NCBI GenBank assembly: GCA_963664085.2
Contig: CAXXLO010000002.1
Location: 4,278,001 to 4,342,000 of the forward strand
Direction of reading: 5' to 3'
Source: Bin5 sp022821545
GTDB lineage: Bacteria; Chloroflexota; Anaerolineae; Caldilineales; Caldilineaceae
DNA length: 64,000 nucleotides
The position numbers and the translations under genes are program-made. This document shows, one piece after another, positions 45,875-55,133 of the stretch (the stretch's first letter is position 1; each line of letters starts with the position of its first letter). The notes below the pieces were generated by a model. That model made no database searches, was not told the DNA's origin, and saw only the letters and a list, made by a program, of their open reading frames with translations.

Positions 45875-47584
45875 ATGAGCAGAATTGCTGTGCCGACGGA
45901 CCTCGAAATCGCTCAGGCTGCAGAGCTCGTCCCCATCTGGGAAATCGCGGAAAAGATGGGACTGGGCAGGTCGGACATTGAGCTGTACGGCGACCACATG
46001 GCGAAGGTGCGTCTGGAAGCGGTGGAAGCGCTGGCGGGACGTCCGAACGCCCGCTATGTCCTGGTCACCGCGATCACTCCGACTCCGTTAGGCGAAGGCA
46101 AGTCGACGACGACCGTTGGTCTGGGTCAGGGGATGCATCACATCGGCAAATCGGCTACAGTGGCCATCCGACAGCCCAGCCAGGGACCAACCTTTGGCAT
46201 CAAGGGCGGCGCGGCCGGAGGGGGGTACAGCCAGGTTGTTCCCATGGAGCAGTTCAATCTGCACATGACCGGCGATATGCACGCGGTTTCGGCGGCCAAC
46301 AATCTGCTGGCAGCGATGATCGACGCGCACATCTACCAGGGAAACTCGTTGGAGATCGACCCTTACAGCATTATGTGGCGGCGCGTTCTCGACGTCAATG
46401 ACAGGGGGCTGCGCAACATAGTTAGCGGTCTTGGCGCAAAGTCCGACGGGCCGCAGCGGCAGACCGGATTTGACATTACGGCGGCGTCCGAGGTGATGGC
46501 GATACTGGCGCTGACGACGGGCCTGGAAGATATGCGGGCGCGTTTCGGACGCGTGACGGTGGGCCGGGATCGAAAGCGCCAGCCCGTCACGGCCGAACAG
46601 CTGCAGGCCGCCGGCTCTATGACCGTGCTGATGAAAGAGGCGATAAAGCCCAATATCTTCCAGACGCTGGAGAATACGCCGGCGCTGGTCCATGCCGGAC
46701 CCTTCGCCAACATTGCCCACGGCAATAGCTCCGTTCTTGCCGATCTGATTGGAATCAAGACGAGCGACTATCTGATCACGGAGGCAGGCTTCGGCGCCGA
46801 CATTGGGGCCGAAAAGTTCTTCAATATCAAGTGCCGCTATAGCGGGCTGCGGCCCGACGCCGCAGTCCTTGTGGCGACTGTGCGGGCGCTCAAGTCACAT
46901 ACGGGCAGGTACCGGGTTGTTCCTGGAAGACCTCTCCCAGAAGACATGCTTTTGGAGAATCCCGACGATGTAGCGGAGGGCGCCGCCAATCTCCGCAGGC
47001 AGATCCAAAACGTACGGGCGCACGGTGTAAGCCCGGTTGTCTGCGTCAACCGCTTTTCCAGCGACTTCCAGAGTGAAATCGATGAAATTGGACGGATCGC
47101 CGAGGAGGCGGGTGCGCGCTGGGCAGTGTCCACGCACTGGGCGGATGGAGGCGGCGGGGCAAAGGAGCTGGCGCGAACGGTTGTAGAAGCGGCAGAGGAG
47201 CCGAGCGAATTTCGCTTTCTCTATGAGCTGGATCAGCCTCTGAAAGCGAAGATTGAGAAGATTGCTACTTCAATTTACGGTGCGGACGGCACTGAGTACA
47301 CTGCCCTGGCCAACCGTCAGATTCGCCAGTATGAGCAGAGCGGGTACGGCAGCCTCCCTATCTGCATGGCAAAGACGCACTTGAGCTTGAGCCACGATCC
47401 CAAGCTCAAAGGGGCGCCGTCCGGATTCACTGTGCCTGTACGAGAGGTAAGAGCCAGTGTGGGCGCAGGTTTCGTCTATCCTCTCCTGGGGGAAATGAGG
47501 ACGATGCCGGGTCTCGGCAGTGCGCCGGCCGCTCAAAGGGTAGACATCGATCCGGAGACGGGACAGGTAACAGGTCTGTTCTAG
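45875..47584 (+). CDS. fhs: Formate-tetrahydrofolate ligase
   Basis: A 569-residue enzyme that makes 10-formyltetrahydrofolate from formate, tetrahydrofolate and ATP in the cytosol. The P-loop TPTPLGEGKSTTTVGLGQG (near residue 68), the QPSQGPTFGIKGGAAGGGYS segment, and the end ending MRTMPGLGSAPAAQRVDID are signatures of the family; length is normal. ATG 45875 has AGGAG eight bases upstream; the longer frame crosses the direct repeat. Feeding of formyl groups into purine synthesis or one-carbon metabolism is expected; no folD or other acetogenesis gene is here. Confidence 0.97.
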   Translation: MSRIAVPTDLEIAQAAELVPIWEIAEKMGLGRSDIELYGDHMAKVRLEAVEALAGRPNARYVLVTAITPTPLGEGKSTTTVGLGQGMHHIGKSATVAIRQPSQGPTFGIKGGAAGGGYSQVVPMEQFNLHMTGDMHAVSAANNLLAAMIDAHIYQGNSLEIDPYSIMWRRVLDVNDRGLRNIVSGLGAKSDGPQRQTGFDITAASEVMAILALTTGLEDMRARFGRVTVGRDRKRQPVTAEQLQAAGSMTVLMKEAIKPNIFQTLENTPALVHAGPFANIAHGNSSVLADLIGIKTSDYLITEAGFGADIGAEKFFNIKCRYSGLRPDAAVLVATVRALKSHTGRYRVVPGRPLPEDMLLENPDDVAEGAANLRRQIQNVRAHGVSPVVCVNRFSSDFQSEIDEIGRIAEEAGARWAVSTHWADGGGGAKELARTVVEAAEEPSEFRFLYELDQPLKAKIEKIATSIYGADGTEYTALANRQIRQYEQSGYGSLPICMAKTHLSLSHDPKLKGAPSGFTVPVREVRASVGAGFVYPLLGEMRTMPGLGSAPAAQRVDIDPETGQVTGLF

Positions 47585-47738
47585 CTGCTCGCCGGGAGGC
47601 CTCGATGCGCTCAGGTGTAGGGTGGTCGAGAATGGGCTGATTGAAAGGGGTCAAAGCAGGAAACTGTAACGACGGTTGAAACAGTTTGTGCTGAACAGGA
47701 TTCATTGTCGAATTTGGACTGTTTGAGGGAAATAAGGG

Positions 47739-47744
47739 TACAAT
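47739..47744 (+). promoter_or_regulatory. -10 element giving a possibly leaderless SNF2 mRNA
   Basis: TACAAT ends seven bases before ATG 47752, and TTGGAC lies 19 bp further upstream. If used, transcription would begin at or beside the ATG. No ribosome site precedes the ATG, which fits. Confidence 0.45.
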
Positions 47745-47751
47745 GTAGGTT

Positions 47752-50700
47752 ATGCCTTTTACCTTTCATGCTGCTTGGCTCACTTCCGGCAATCCCTTCG
47801 AGGAAGGCCAAGAGCAGCACGCCTTCAGCCCCGTTCACAGTTCCCGTGTACAGGGAAAAGAGGATGTCCCGATGCGGCAGGACCGCTCGACGCCTCGCCG
47901 AGCGGAGACAACTGGGGTTCAGGCAAAGCGGGGGCTGACAGGGGGTCCTGAGCCTTCCCGGGGCTCGGCTCCCGTAAACGGTCCCAGGCTCTTCTTGTGG
48001 GGAGAAAACCATGAAGCCCCCAGCGTGTGGGAAGAGCGGGAACTCGGAGAAAACGAGGATCCCGGGGAAGTCGGACGTACAGCTGCCTCCGATGCAAGAA
48101 TTCCGCCCGGGTCCACCGCAAACACGGACAGCAGTCGTTTCCTGAGCGCGCGCAGCAATGGTAAGATTCCCTCCCATCCTGCTCAGATGCCGGTGGGGAC
48201 ACTCAGACAGATACTGCGCCAGTTTGCCACTGCGAGCGAGCTGACCAGCTTGATGGGAAGCCCGGCTACGGCCAGTGTCTGGTTACCCAGCCAAAGTGGA
48301 CTTCCTCAGACACATCTGGGTTCCTTTCAGAAGGGCGTAAATGCCTTATCGGGGGACAGCGAGCCACACCGACTCCAGGCCTGGCAGGTCACCGGGCTGA
48401 CTCTGGATCCCTTCCACACGCTGGCCTTCCTCAGCCGTTTTACAAATGAGAGGCTCATCGAACTTCCTTATTCGACCTCGCTGTTTCGCCATGCCCGTTT
48501 GGGAAATGATCTCCTGTTTTGGAGCCACGCGGCGAAGTTTGTACTGGAGTTGCTTGCCGGACAGCACTTTTTGCCAGGGCTGATACCGGACAGCAGCGGC
48601 CGTTTCTGGGCCTCGTGGCAACCATTTCTGCTGGAGGGCAGTCTGCGAGAACGCCTGGAATATCTCGTCGAATTGATGCCTCCTGTTTGCCGAGCCTACG
48701 ATCTGGAACGCTTGGAAGATGCGCCGGCTCCCGGCGCGATCGTCGAACACTTCATTGGCGTTGTGATAAATCGGGCGATCCGCGAATGGTCGTCCGAAGT
48801 GAGAGGGAGAAACGGGAGCGGTCCGGATCGGCGGGCGGCCGCCGGACTCGGCAGCGGCCTGCGGACCCCTCTCCCATCTTCCGGTTCAATGTGGATGGAC
48901 GGCCTCTCCGGTGAGCAACCGCTGCTTCAACTTCCTCCCCAGCCAGCTCATCAACTGTATAAACGATGGATCGAGTGGATGGAGCAACTCCACTCCTCGG
49001 TGGCGGACTCCAATTTTCAGGTCGCATTCGCCCTGGAGTTGCAGGCCGACGAAGACAAGGGTTCCCATCCTGACTCGGAGTCAGTTGCTTCGCCTCCCGC
49101 CCCTATCCCACTGAACAACTGGCATCTTCAGTACTATTTGCAGGATAAAGACGAACCGGACTTACTGATTCCGGCGCAGAGGGTATGGAATCAGAATGGC
49201 CAAAGTATCCGCGTGGACGGCCGGCGCTTCGACCAACCACAGGAGCGGCTGCTGACCGGTCTGGGAATAGCAAGCCGCCTGTTCGCGCCAATACGTGAAA
49301 GCCTGAGGGCGCCGCGTCCCGAACGGGCGACTCTTTCACTTGAAGAAACCTATCTGTTCCTGAAAGAGATAGGCCCTCTACTTCAGAGCAGCGGTTTCGG
49401 TGTCATAATGCCGGAATGGTGGGCGGCCCGCAGCCGTTCACGTCTGGGCCTGCGCCTTCGACTGGGCGGCCAGGCCGGTTTTGCGTCGGTGGGGGCCGGG
49501 CAGGGCGCCGTGATAGGACAGAGCGGGCCGGGCAGCCAGGATGAAGGTCTGGGCAGGAGCGCGTCTCTGGACTTGAGAGGACTGATCCACTTCCGCTGGG
49601 AACTGACTCTCGGAGATCAGACGCTCAGCAGAGAAGAGTTTGAACGACTTGCGGATTTGGGTTCGCCGCTGGTGCGCTTGGGCGAGGAGTGGCTGGAACT
49701 GGATCCTGCGCAGGTTCATGCGGCCCGGCGGTTCCTGGACCGCAACGAAGCGGTCGGGAGCATGCCGCTCTTGCAGGCCGTGGGGTTGGCGCAGGCCTTT
49801 TCCCGCACAGACCGGGAGAGTGATCGGGAAACCTGGGCGGCGTCTTTATTCGATGCCTGGAGGCCCGATGGCCTGCCGCAAGGGCAAGATGGACCGCAGC
49901 TTGATAACCTGGCAGCGCCATTTGATCCACCCGGTGATCAAGAGATGGCCGAGGGCCTTTCCGGACCGGATCTACCCCTGGAGGCGGTTGTAGCCGACGG
50001 CTGGCTCGGTGCCGCATTGGAGCGGTTACGAGGTATTGAGCCCGTCGAAGACATTCAGGAACCCGACGGATTCGTGGGCAAACTGAGGCCCTATCAGCGC
50101 CGAGGGGTGGGCTGGCTCTCCTTTTTGCGGCAGCTTGGTTTAGGGGCTTGTCTCGCCGACGACATGGGACTGGGAAAGACAATTCAAGCAATTGCTCTCT
50201 TGCTCCACTCACGGCAGCTGGCAGAAATCCGGCGCCGGTCTCGTAACGGTCATGCAGAGGACCGGGAGCGGCCTGCGCTACTGATCTGCCCGACGAGCGT
50301 CGTCGCCAACTGGCGGCACGAGATTGAGAAATTTGCCCCGGGTTTGCGCCTCTTGCTGCACCACGGGAGCGGTAGGCTGAGCGGCGAGGCGTTTCGTTCT
50401 GCGCTGTCCCGGCATGACATGGTGATCACAAGCTTTGGCATCGCCAGGCGCGATATCGACATGTTGGAGACGCAGGCTTGGAGCGACCTTATCCTGGACG
50501 AAGCGCAGAACATCAAGAATCCGTCGGCCAAACAGACGCAGGCGATTCGGCGATTGAGCGGAAACTCCAAAGCCCTGGGCGAAAAGGGTGGGTCACCGCC
50601 CTTCAGGGTTGCACTGACAGGTACTCCCGTGGAAAACCGGCTGCTTGAACTGTGGAGCATCATGGAGTTCCTCAATCCCGGCTACCTGGGGAATCGGGAG

Positions 50701-51576
50701 CGCTTTCGCCAACAGTTTGTCCTGCCGGTCGAACGCTATAATGACGAATTCGCCGCTGCCGATCTCCGCAGGATGGTGCAGCCCTTCCTTTTGCGGCGCC
50801 TCAAGACCGATCCGACGATTATTTCGGACCTGCCAGAGAAGAATGAAATGGTCGTGTACTGTTCTCTTTCCAAGGAGCAGGAGACTCTCTACACGCAGGT
50901 CATAGAAGAGACGATGGAGCGCGTGGAGAGAAGCGAAGGAGTGCAGCGGAGGGGGTTGGTACTGGGACTCCTTCTCAAGCTGAAGCAGGTGACGAACCAT
51001 CCCGCTCACTACCTGGGAGAAAAAGGTCCTTTGGAGGTCCGCAGCGGCAAGCTGAGCCGGCTGACTGAGATGCTTGAAGAAGCCCTCGCCGTTGGTGATC
51101 GGGCACTCGTGTTTACACAGTTTGTGGAGATGGGACATCTGTTGCGTCGACACTTGATGGAGAATCTGGGGCGTGAGGCACTGTTCCTGCACGGTGGTAC
51201 GCCTGCGGCGAGGCGTGAGCAAATGGTACGCTCCTTCCAGGAAGACAGTGACGGGGCGCCGATTTTCGTTCTCAGTTTGCGGGCAGGTGGCGTCGGCGTG
51301 AATCTGACAAGGGCGAATCACGTATTCCACTTCGATCGTTGGTGGAACCCGGCAGTGGAGAACCAGGCCACCGACAGGGCATTCCGAATCGGCCAGAAAC
51401 GCTCCGTTCAAGTATACAAGTTTGTCGTTTCTGGCACTTTGGAAGAACAGATTCACAAAATGATAGAGAGCAAACAGGATTTGGCGGAATCGATCGTCAA
51501 CAGCGGCGAGGACTGGCTGGCCGACATGGATACCGACGGTCTTCGCCAGTTGATTGCGCTCCGTAGCCGCGGTTAG
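47752..51576 (+). CDS. SNF2/RapA-type DEAD/DEAH helicase
   Basis: A 1274-residue ATPase. The N-terminal 650 residues form the bacterial SNF2-associated region (WLTSGNPF and RLFLWGENHE at the start). The motor has motif I DDMGLGKT (near 804), ICPTSVVANW, motif II LDEAQN (near 915), ALTGTPVENR, and a second RecA domain with FTQFVEMGHLLRRHL and VI-motif QATDRAFRIGQKRSVQVY (near 1204). All motor motifs are intact. It translocates on duplex DNA or remodels protein-DNA complexes. A SWIM-finger gene follows, as is usual for this family. The stretch at about residues 20-80 looks disordered. Confidence 0.95.
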   Translation: MPFTFHAAWLTSGNPFEEGQEQHAFSPVHSSRVQGKEDVPMRQDRSTPRRAETTGVQAKRGLTGGPEPSRGSAPVNGPRLFLWGENHEAPSVWEERELGENEDPGEVGRTAASDARIPPGSTANTDSSRFLSARSNGKIPSHPAQMPVGTLRQILRQFATASELTSLMGSPATASVWLPSQSGLPQTHLGSFQKGVNALSGDSEPHRLQAWQVTGLTLDPFHTLAFLSRFTNERLIELPYSTSLFRHARLGNDLLFWSHAAKFVLELLAGQHFLPGLIPDSSGRFWASWQPFLLEGSLRERLEYLVELMPPVCRAYDLERLEDAPAPGAIVEHFIGVVINRAIREWSSEVRGRNGSGPDRRAAAGLGSGLRTPLPSSGSMWMDGLSGEQPLLQLPPQPAHQLYKRWIEWMEQLHSSVADSNFQVAFALELQADEDKGSHPDSESVASPPAPIPLNNWHLQYYLQDKDEPDLLIPAQRVWNQNGQSIRVDGRRFDQPQERLLTGLGIASRLFAPIRESLRAPRPERATLSLEETYLFLKEIGPLLQSSGFGVIMPEWWAARSRSRLGLRLRLGGQAGFASVGAGQGAVIGQSGPGSQDEGLGRSASLDLRGLIHFRWELTLGDQTLSREEFERLADLGSPLVRLGEEWLELDPAQVHAARRFLDRNEAVGSMPLLQAVGLAQAFSRTDRESDRETWAASLFDAWRPDGLPQGQDGPQLDNLAAPFDPPGDQEMAEGLSGPDLPLEAVVADGWLGAALERLRGIEPVEDIQEPDGFVGKLRPYQRRGVGWLSFLRQLGLGACLADDMGLGKTIQAIALLLHSRQLAEIRRRSRNGHAEDRERPALLICPTSVVANWRHEIEKFAPGLRLLLHHGSGRLSGEAFRSALSRHDMVITSFGIARRDIDMLETQAWSDLILDEAQNIKNPSAKQTQAIRRLSGNSKALGEKGGSPPFRVALTGTPVENRLLELWSIMEFLNPGYLGNRERFRQQFVLPVERYNDEFAAADLRRMVQPFLLRRLKTDPTIISDLPEKNEMVVYCSLSKEQETLYTQVIEETMERVERSEGVQRRGLVLGLLLKLKQVTNHPAHYLGEKGPLEVRSGKLSRLTEMLEEALAVGDRALVFTQFVEMGHLLRRHLMENLGREALFLHGGTPAARREQMVRSFQEDSDGAPIFVLSLRAGGVGVNLTRANHVFHFDRWWNPAVENQATDRAFRIGQKRSVQVYKFVVSGTLEEQIHKMIESKQDLAESIVNSGEDWLADMDTDGLRQLIALRSRG

Positions 51577-51750
51577 AGGAAGCCGGCAACGGAAGAGAGT
51601 TGCCTTTGCTTGCATTGAGATGTTACTAAGCTGCGATTCGATGCGGCGGCTTTTGCAATTGCGCCTCCCGGCGCGCTGACAGACCTGTCACGCCGATGCG
51701 CATAAGGGTTGAAATCGTCAGCAAGTAGCTGGACTGGAGCCGAAACATAG

Positions 51751-52680
51751 ATGACCGAAGCACCTGGCAAGGACGGTTCGTGGGCTGTCCGATGGCATGC
51801 GTATCTGAAAGCGCAGGGGTTCGACCTGAAGCGTGGTCAGGCACTGGCGCGGCGGTTGCAGGTTAAGGCCGTTGACGTTCAGTTTGGCCGCATCAGGGCA
51901 GAGGTTGGTGAGTCCCATCGAGGCAGCTGCCAGGTTGAGATCGATATCCCGCCGCTGCGCGACGATGAGTGGTCGGGGGTCCTCGACGCGTTGGCAGGGG
52001 AGGCATTGTACGCAGCGCAGCTATTGGCTGGGGGAAACGAGTGGGAAACATTCCTCGCCGTACTTGATGCGGTCTTCAGCGACGCCGAAGTCGCCCTGCT
52101 TTCACCTTCCTCGGCAGCCGGGGAAGTAGAGGCGCGTTGCTCGGATTGTCTCAGCCAGGGTACTCCCTGCCGGCATACCCTGGTCGTGTTGTACCGGTTT
52201 GGCCAAATGATTTCCGACGACCCCTGGCAGTTGCTGCTTCTGCGGGGAAGAGACCGGCAGCAGGTTCTGACAGGACTGCGTCTTCGTCGCAGCCACGACG
52301 TAGAAGAGGACTTTCGCGGCGATGGGGAACTGTCCGGCGCCGCGTCCGACTCGCCAATCGCCGGGTACGACGGACTGAACGCGCTGGAGGATTCGGCTAT
52401 CCGACAGGATGAGCATTTAGACCTCGCCGCACAGATCGACACCTATTGGGGCGGGCGGCAGTTGGGACCGGGAGGCACGCGCCAGGACCTGCGAACATTG
52501 CACTACAACATCGCACCGCCTCTGATTCGAATGGCGCTTCTGCGTCGGCTCGGACCACCTCCATTTCAGCAGGACAGCCCGGAAATCTACGACAGGCTCG
52601 CGGAAATCTACCTTGAAGTCTCCTCCAAGGCATTGGAACTGGCCTTCGCGCCCGAGCCCGACGGCGACGGGACCGGTTGA
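51751..52680 (+). CDS. SWIM zinc-finger protein, SNF2 partner
   Basis: A 309-residue protein. A zinc finger is at C130-S-D-C133, C140-R-H142. The common SWIM pattern is Cys-x-Cys then Cys-x-His, so the first pair here has one extra residue. Following LVVLYRFGQMISDDPWQLLLLRGR matches proteins found next to bacterial SNF2 genes. It probably supplies DNA or protein binding to that helicase. The 174-bp gap to the helicase gene holds nothing obvious. The C-terminal half is poorly conserved. Confidence 0.88.
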   Translation: MTEAPGKDGSWAVRWHAYLKAQGFDLKRGQALARRLQVKAVDVQFGRIRAEVGESHRGSCQVEIDIPPLRDDEWSGVLDALAGEALYAAQLLAGGNEWETFLAVLDAVFSDAEVALLSPSSAAGEVEARCSDCLSQGTPCRHTLVVLYRFGQMISDDPWQLLLLRGRDRQQVLTGLRLRRSHDVEEDFRGDGELSGAASDSPIAGYDGLNALEDSAIRQDEHLDLAAQIDTYWGGRQLGPGGTRQDLRTLHYNIAPPLIRMALLRRLGPPPFQQDSPEIYDRLAEIYLEVSSKALELAFAPEPDGDGTG

Positions 52681-52708
52681 CCGAAAACCTGGCAAGAAGG
52701 AGCGAACT

Positions 52709-54073
52709 GTGATCAGTCAGATGTTGGCGCAGAGGGCAGCGGAGTCAAACCCGATCAAAGTGGGTGTAATCGGCACTGGCAAGTTTGGCGCGGGTCTGGT
52801 TGCCCAGATTTCGCAGATGGAAGGGATGGAAGTTGCCGCCATTGCCGACGTCAATGCACACAACGCCCGATACGCCTATCTTTCGAGCGGAGCCACCTCA
52901 GAGGAGATTCAAACGGCGGAAACAGGAGACGAATTGGAGGACTCAGTCCGCGCCGGCAGACCTGTAATCGTCGAAGACGGACTGGCGCTGACGGATTGCG
53001 ATTCAGTCGACGTGATCGTAGAGTCCACAGGTCTGCCTGAGGTGGGCGCAAGGTACGCATACCACGCCTTGAGCAACCGCAAACACGTCGTTATGGTGAA
53101 CGTGGAAGCGGACGTAACGGTCGGACCTCTCTTGCGGCGCACAGCTGATGCCGCCGGCGTCGTCTACACAATGGTAGACGGCGACCAGCCGGCTGTAACC
53201 TGGAACATCGTCGAATGGGCGCGCAGCCTGGGATTGGAGATCGTGGCGGCGGGTCGAGGGACCATCTACTTCGACGACGATTTCGAGGGAACTCCTGAGA
53301 CGGCGGCCTCCCGTTTCGGCTTCACCGAAGAGCACATTGAACGGCGCACGATTAATCTGAAAATGTTCAACTCATTTCGCGACGGCACGAAAGCGCAGGT
53401 GGAGATGACCGCCCTCGCAAATGCTGCCGGCCTTGTGCCGGACCGAAGGGGCATGCACGAGCCTTCGGTAAATCTCGAAGAGATTCCCCTTCGCTTCAGT
53501 CTGCAGAAGGAGGGAGGGCTGCTCAGCCGGCACGGGGTAGTGGAGCTGGCGAATTCGGTTGCCGCAGATGGCAGGACCCTGCTGCCGAATCCCCTCAAAA
53601 TGGGCGTCTTTGCAGTCGTCCGCTCGGAGCATCCCTTCACCCGCGAAGACCTGGCTTACCACGGTTGCCATGTCGGCGGGGAGGGCAAGAACTTTCTCCT
53701 TTACCGGCCCTATCATCTGGTGGCAGTCCCGGCCCCGCTAAGTATTGCTCGCGCCGTCTTTTTCAACGCGGCAAACGGGTCGTGCGCCCCAACGGCAACC
53801 GCGGAGTGTGTAACCGTGGCGAAGAGGGACCTCAGAAAAGGCGAGGCGCTGGACGGAGGAGGTGGATACACGGTCGTAGGCCAGTGTGAGAAGGCGTCCG
53901 TCGCACGTCAGGAGGGCCTGTTGCCTCTGGGCCTTGCCGAAGGGGCGGTAGTCAAGCGAGCAATCTCCAAGGGAGAGGCAATCAGGTACGGGGACGTAGA
54001 GTTGAACGAGGACTCCTTCGTGCTCAAAATGCGCCGGCTGCAGGACGGGCTGGCTGATGGCGAACAACTGTAG
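52709..54073 (+). CDS. COG4091-like NAD(P)-binding oxidoreductase with SAF domain
   Basis: A 454-residue protein. Its Rossmann fold opens with VGVIGTGKFGAGLVAQI (about residue 17), resembling homoserine dehydrogenase; VIVESTGLPEVGA and the substrate region follow; the last 70 residues are SAF-like (AKRDLRKGEALDGGG, KRAISKGEAIRYGDV). This pairing defines COG4091, whose substrate is not known to me. GTG 52709 has AAGGAG six bases upstream; ATG 52613 would overlap the SWIM gene. It heads a run with an aldo/keto reductase and an acetyltransferase. Confidence 0.9.
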   Translation: MISQMLAQRAAESNPIKVGVIGTGKFGAGLVAQISQMEGMEVAAIADVNAHNARYAYLSSGATSEEIQTAETGDELEDSVRAGRPVIVEDGLALTDCDSVDVIVESTGLPEVGARYAYHALSNRKHVVMVNVEADVTVGPLLRRTADAAGVVYTMVDGDQPAVTWNIVEWARSLGLEIVAAGRGTIYFDDDFEGTPETAASRFGFTEEHIERRTINLKMFNSFRDGTKAQVEMTALANAAGLVPDRRGMHEPSVNLEEIPLRFSLQKEGGLLSRHGVVELANSVAADGRTLLPNPLKMGVFAVVRSEHPFTREDLAYHGCHVGGEGKNFLLYRPYHLVAVPAPLSIARAVFFNAANGSCAPTATAECVTVAKRDLRKGEALDGGGGYTVVGQCEKASVARQEGLLPLGLAEGAVVKRAISKGEAIRYGDVELNEDSFVLKMRRLQDGLADGEQL

Positions 54074-54107
54074 CGGCGGGAAGAAAAACATCCAACAGGA
54101 GTTGGGC

Positions 54108-55133
54108 ATGGAATATCGGCGGTTGGGGCGCACCGGGCTTAAAGTCTCGGAGATCTGCCTGGGTACGATGACCTTTGGACATGGTACGGACGAAAAGGAG
54201 GCCGGACGCATCGTGGACCTGGCCATTGAAGCCGGCGTGAATTTCTTCGACACGGCCAATTCCTACGCAGACAGCGCTTCGGAAACGATTTTGGGACAGG
54301 TACTCAAGGGGCGGCGACGAAACGCCGTTGTTGCGACGAAATTCTTCAATCCAATGGGACCCGACGTCAACAGTTCGGGTACCAGCCGCTTCCATATGAT
54401 GCACACGGTCGAGGACAGTCTGCGCCGCCTGCAAATGGACTACATCGACATTCTCTATATTCACCATGTAGACACGCAGACGCCTCTGGACGAAACGTTG
54501 CGGGTCCTGGACGACCTGGTGCGGCAGGGCAAGGTTCGATACACTGCCTGCAGCAACTTTGAGGCATGGCGTCTGATGGAGGCCGTGTGGCTCAGCGATC
54601 ACAACGGTTGGGAACGATTCGCCGCCTATCAGCCCCAGTACAGCCTCGTCGTGCGCGACATTGAGCAGGAAATCATTCCGGTCTGCGAATTGAAGGGGAT
54701 TGGCGTTGTCGTCTGGAGCCCTTTGGGAGGGGGCTTCCTGACCGGGAAATACCGGCCAGGCGAACGCCTCCACGGCGGCACACGCTCGGAGGAGGGATGG
54801 GCCTTTCCCCAGGGCTATTTCGCGGCCAGTGCCGACGAGACACTGACGACGCTGCTGGAAGTGGCCTCAGACCAGGACCGAACGCCGGCCCAGGTAGCAA
54901 CGCGCTGGGTGCTCGAGCAGCCCGCTATTACGAGCGCTATCGTAGGCGCACGAACGCTTAAGCAGGCCCGTGACAATCTCGCAGCCGGCGGCTGGAAACT
55001 GCCGGCAAAGGCCCTCAGCCGTCTCAATGACGTTTCACGCCTGCCAGATCGATATCCTAAGTCAATGGAGGCCAACATGGATGAGCGGCGCGACGGCGCA
55101 GTGAAGATGCCTTCGATGGAAAACCGAGTGTGA
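54108..55133 (+). CDS. Aldo/keto reductase
   Basis: A 341-residue NADPH-dependent reductase. Catalytic residues are visible as Asp and Tyr in NFFDTANSYADS, Lys in VVATKFF and His in DILYIHHVD. The fold is a TIM barrel; cofactor motifs near the end (VGARTLKQARDNLAA) match the family. ATG 54108 has AGGAG seven bases before it. It lies 34 bp after the COG4091-like gene and shares four bases with the acetyltransferase gene, so the three form one operon. Substrate likely a sugar-like aldehyde or ketone. Confidence 0.94.
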   Translation: MEYRRLGRTGLKVSEICLGTMTFGHGTDEKEAGRIVDLAIEAGVNFFDTANSYADSASETILGQVLKGRRRNAVVATKFFNPMGPDVNSSGTSRFHMMHTVEDSLRRLQMDYIDILYIHHVDTQTPLDETLRVLDDLVRQGKVRYTACSNFEAWRLMEAVWLSDHNGWERFAAYQPQYSLVVRDIEQEIIPVCELKGIGVVVWSPLGGGFLTGKYRPGERLHGGTRSEEGWAFPQGYFAASADETLTTLLEVASDQDRTPAQVATRWVLEQPAITSAIVGARTLKQARDNLAAGGWKLPAKALSRLNDVSRLPDRYPKSMEANMDERRDGAVKMPSMENRV

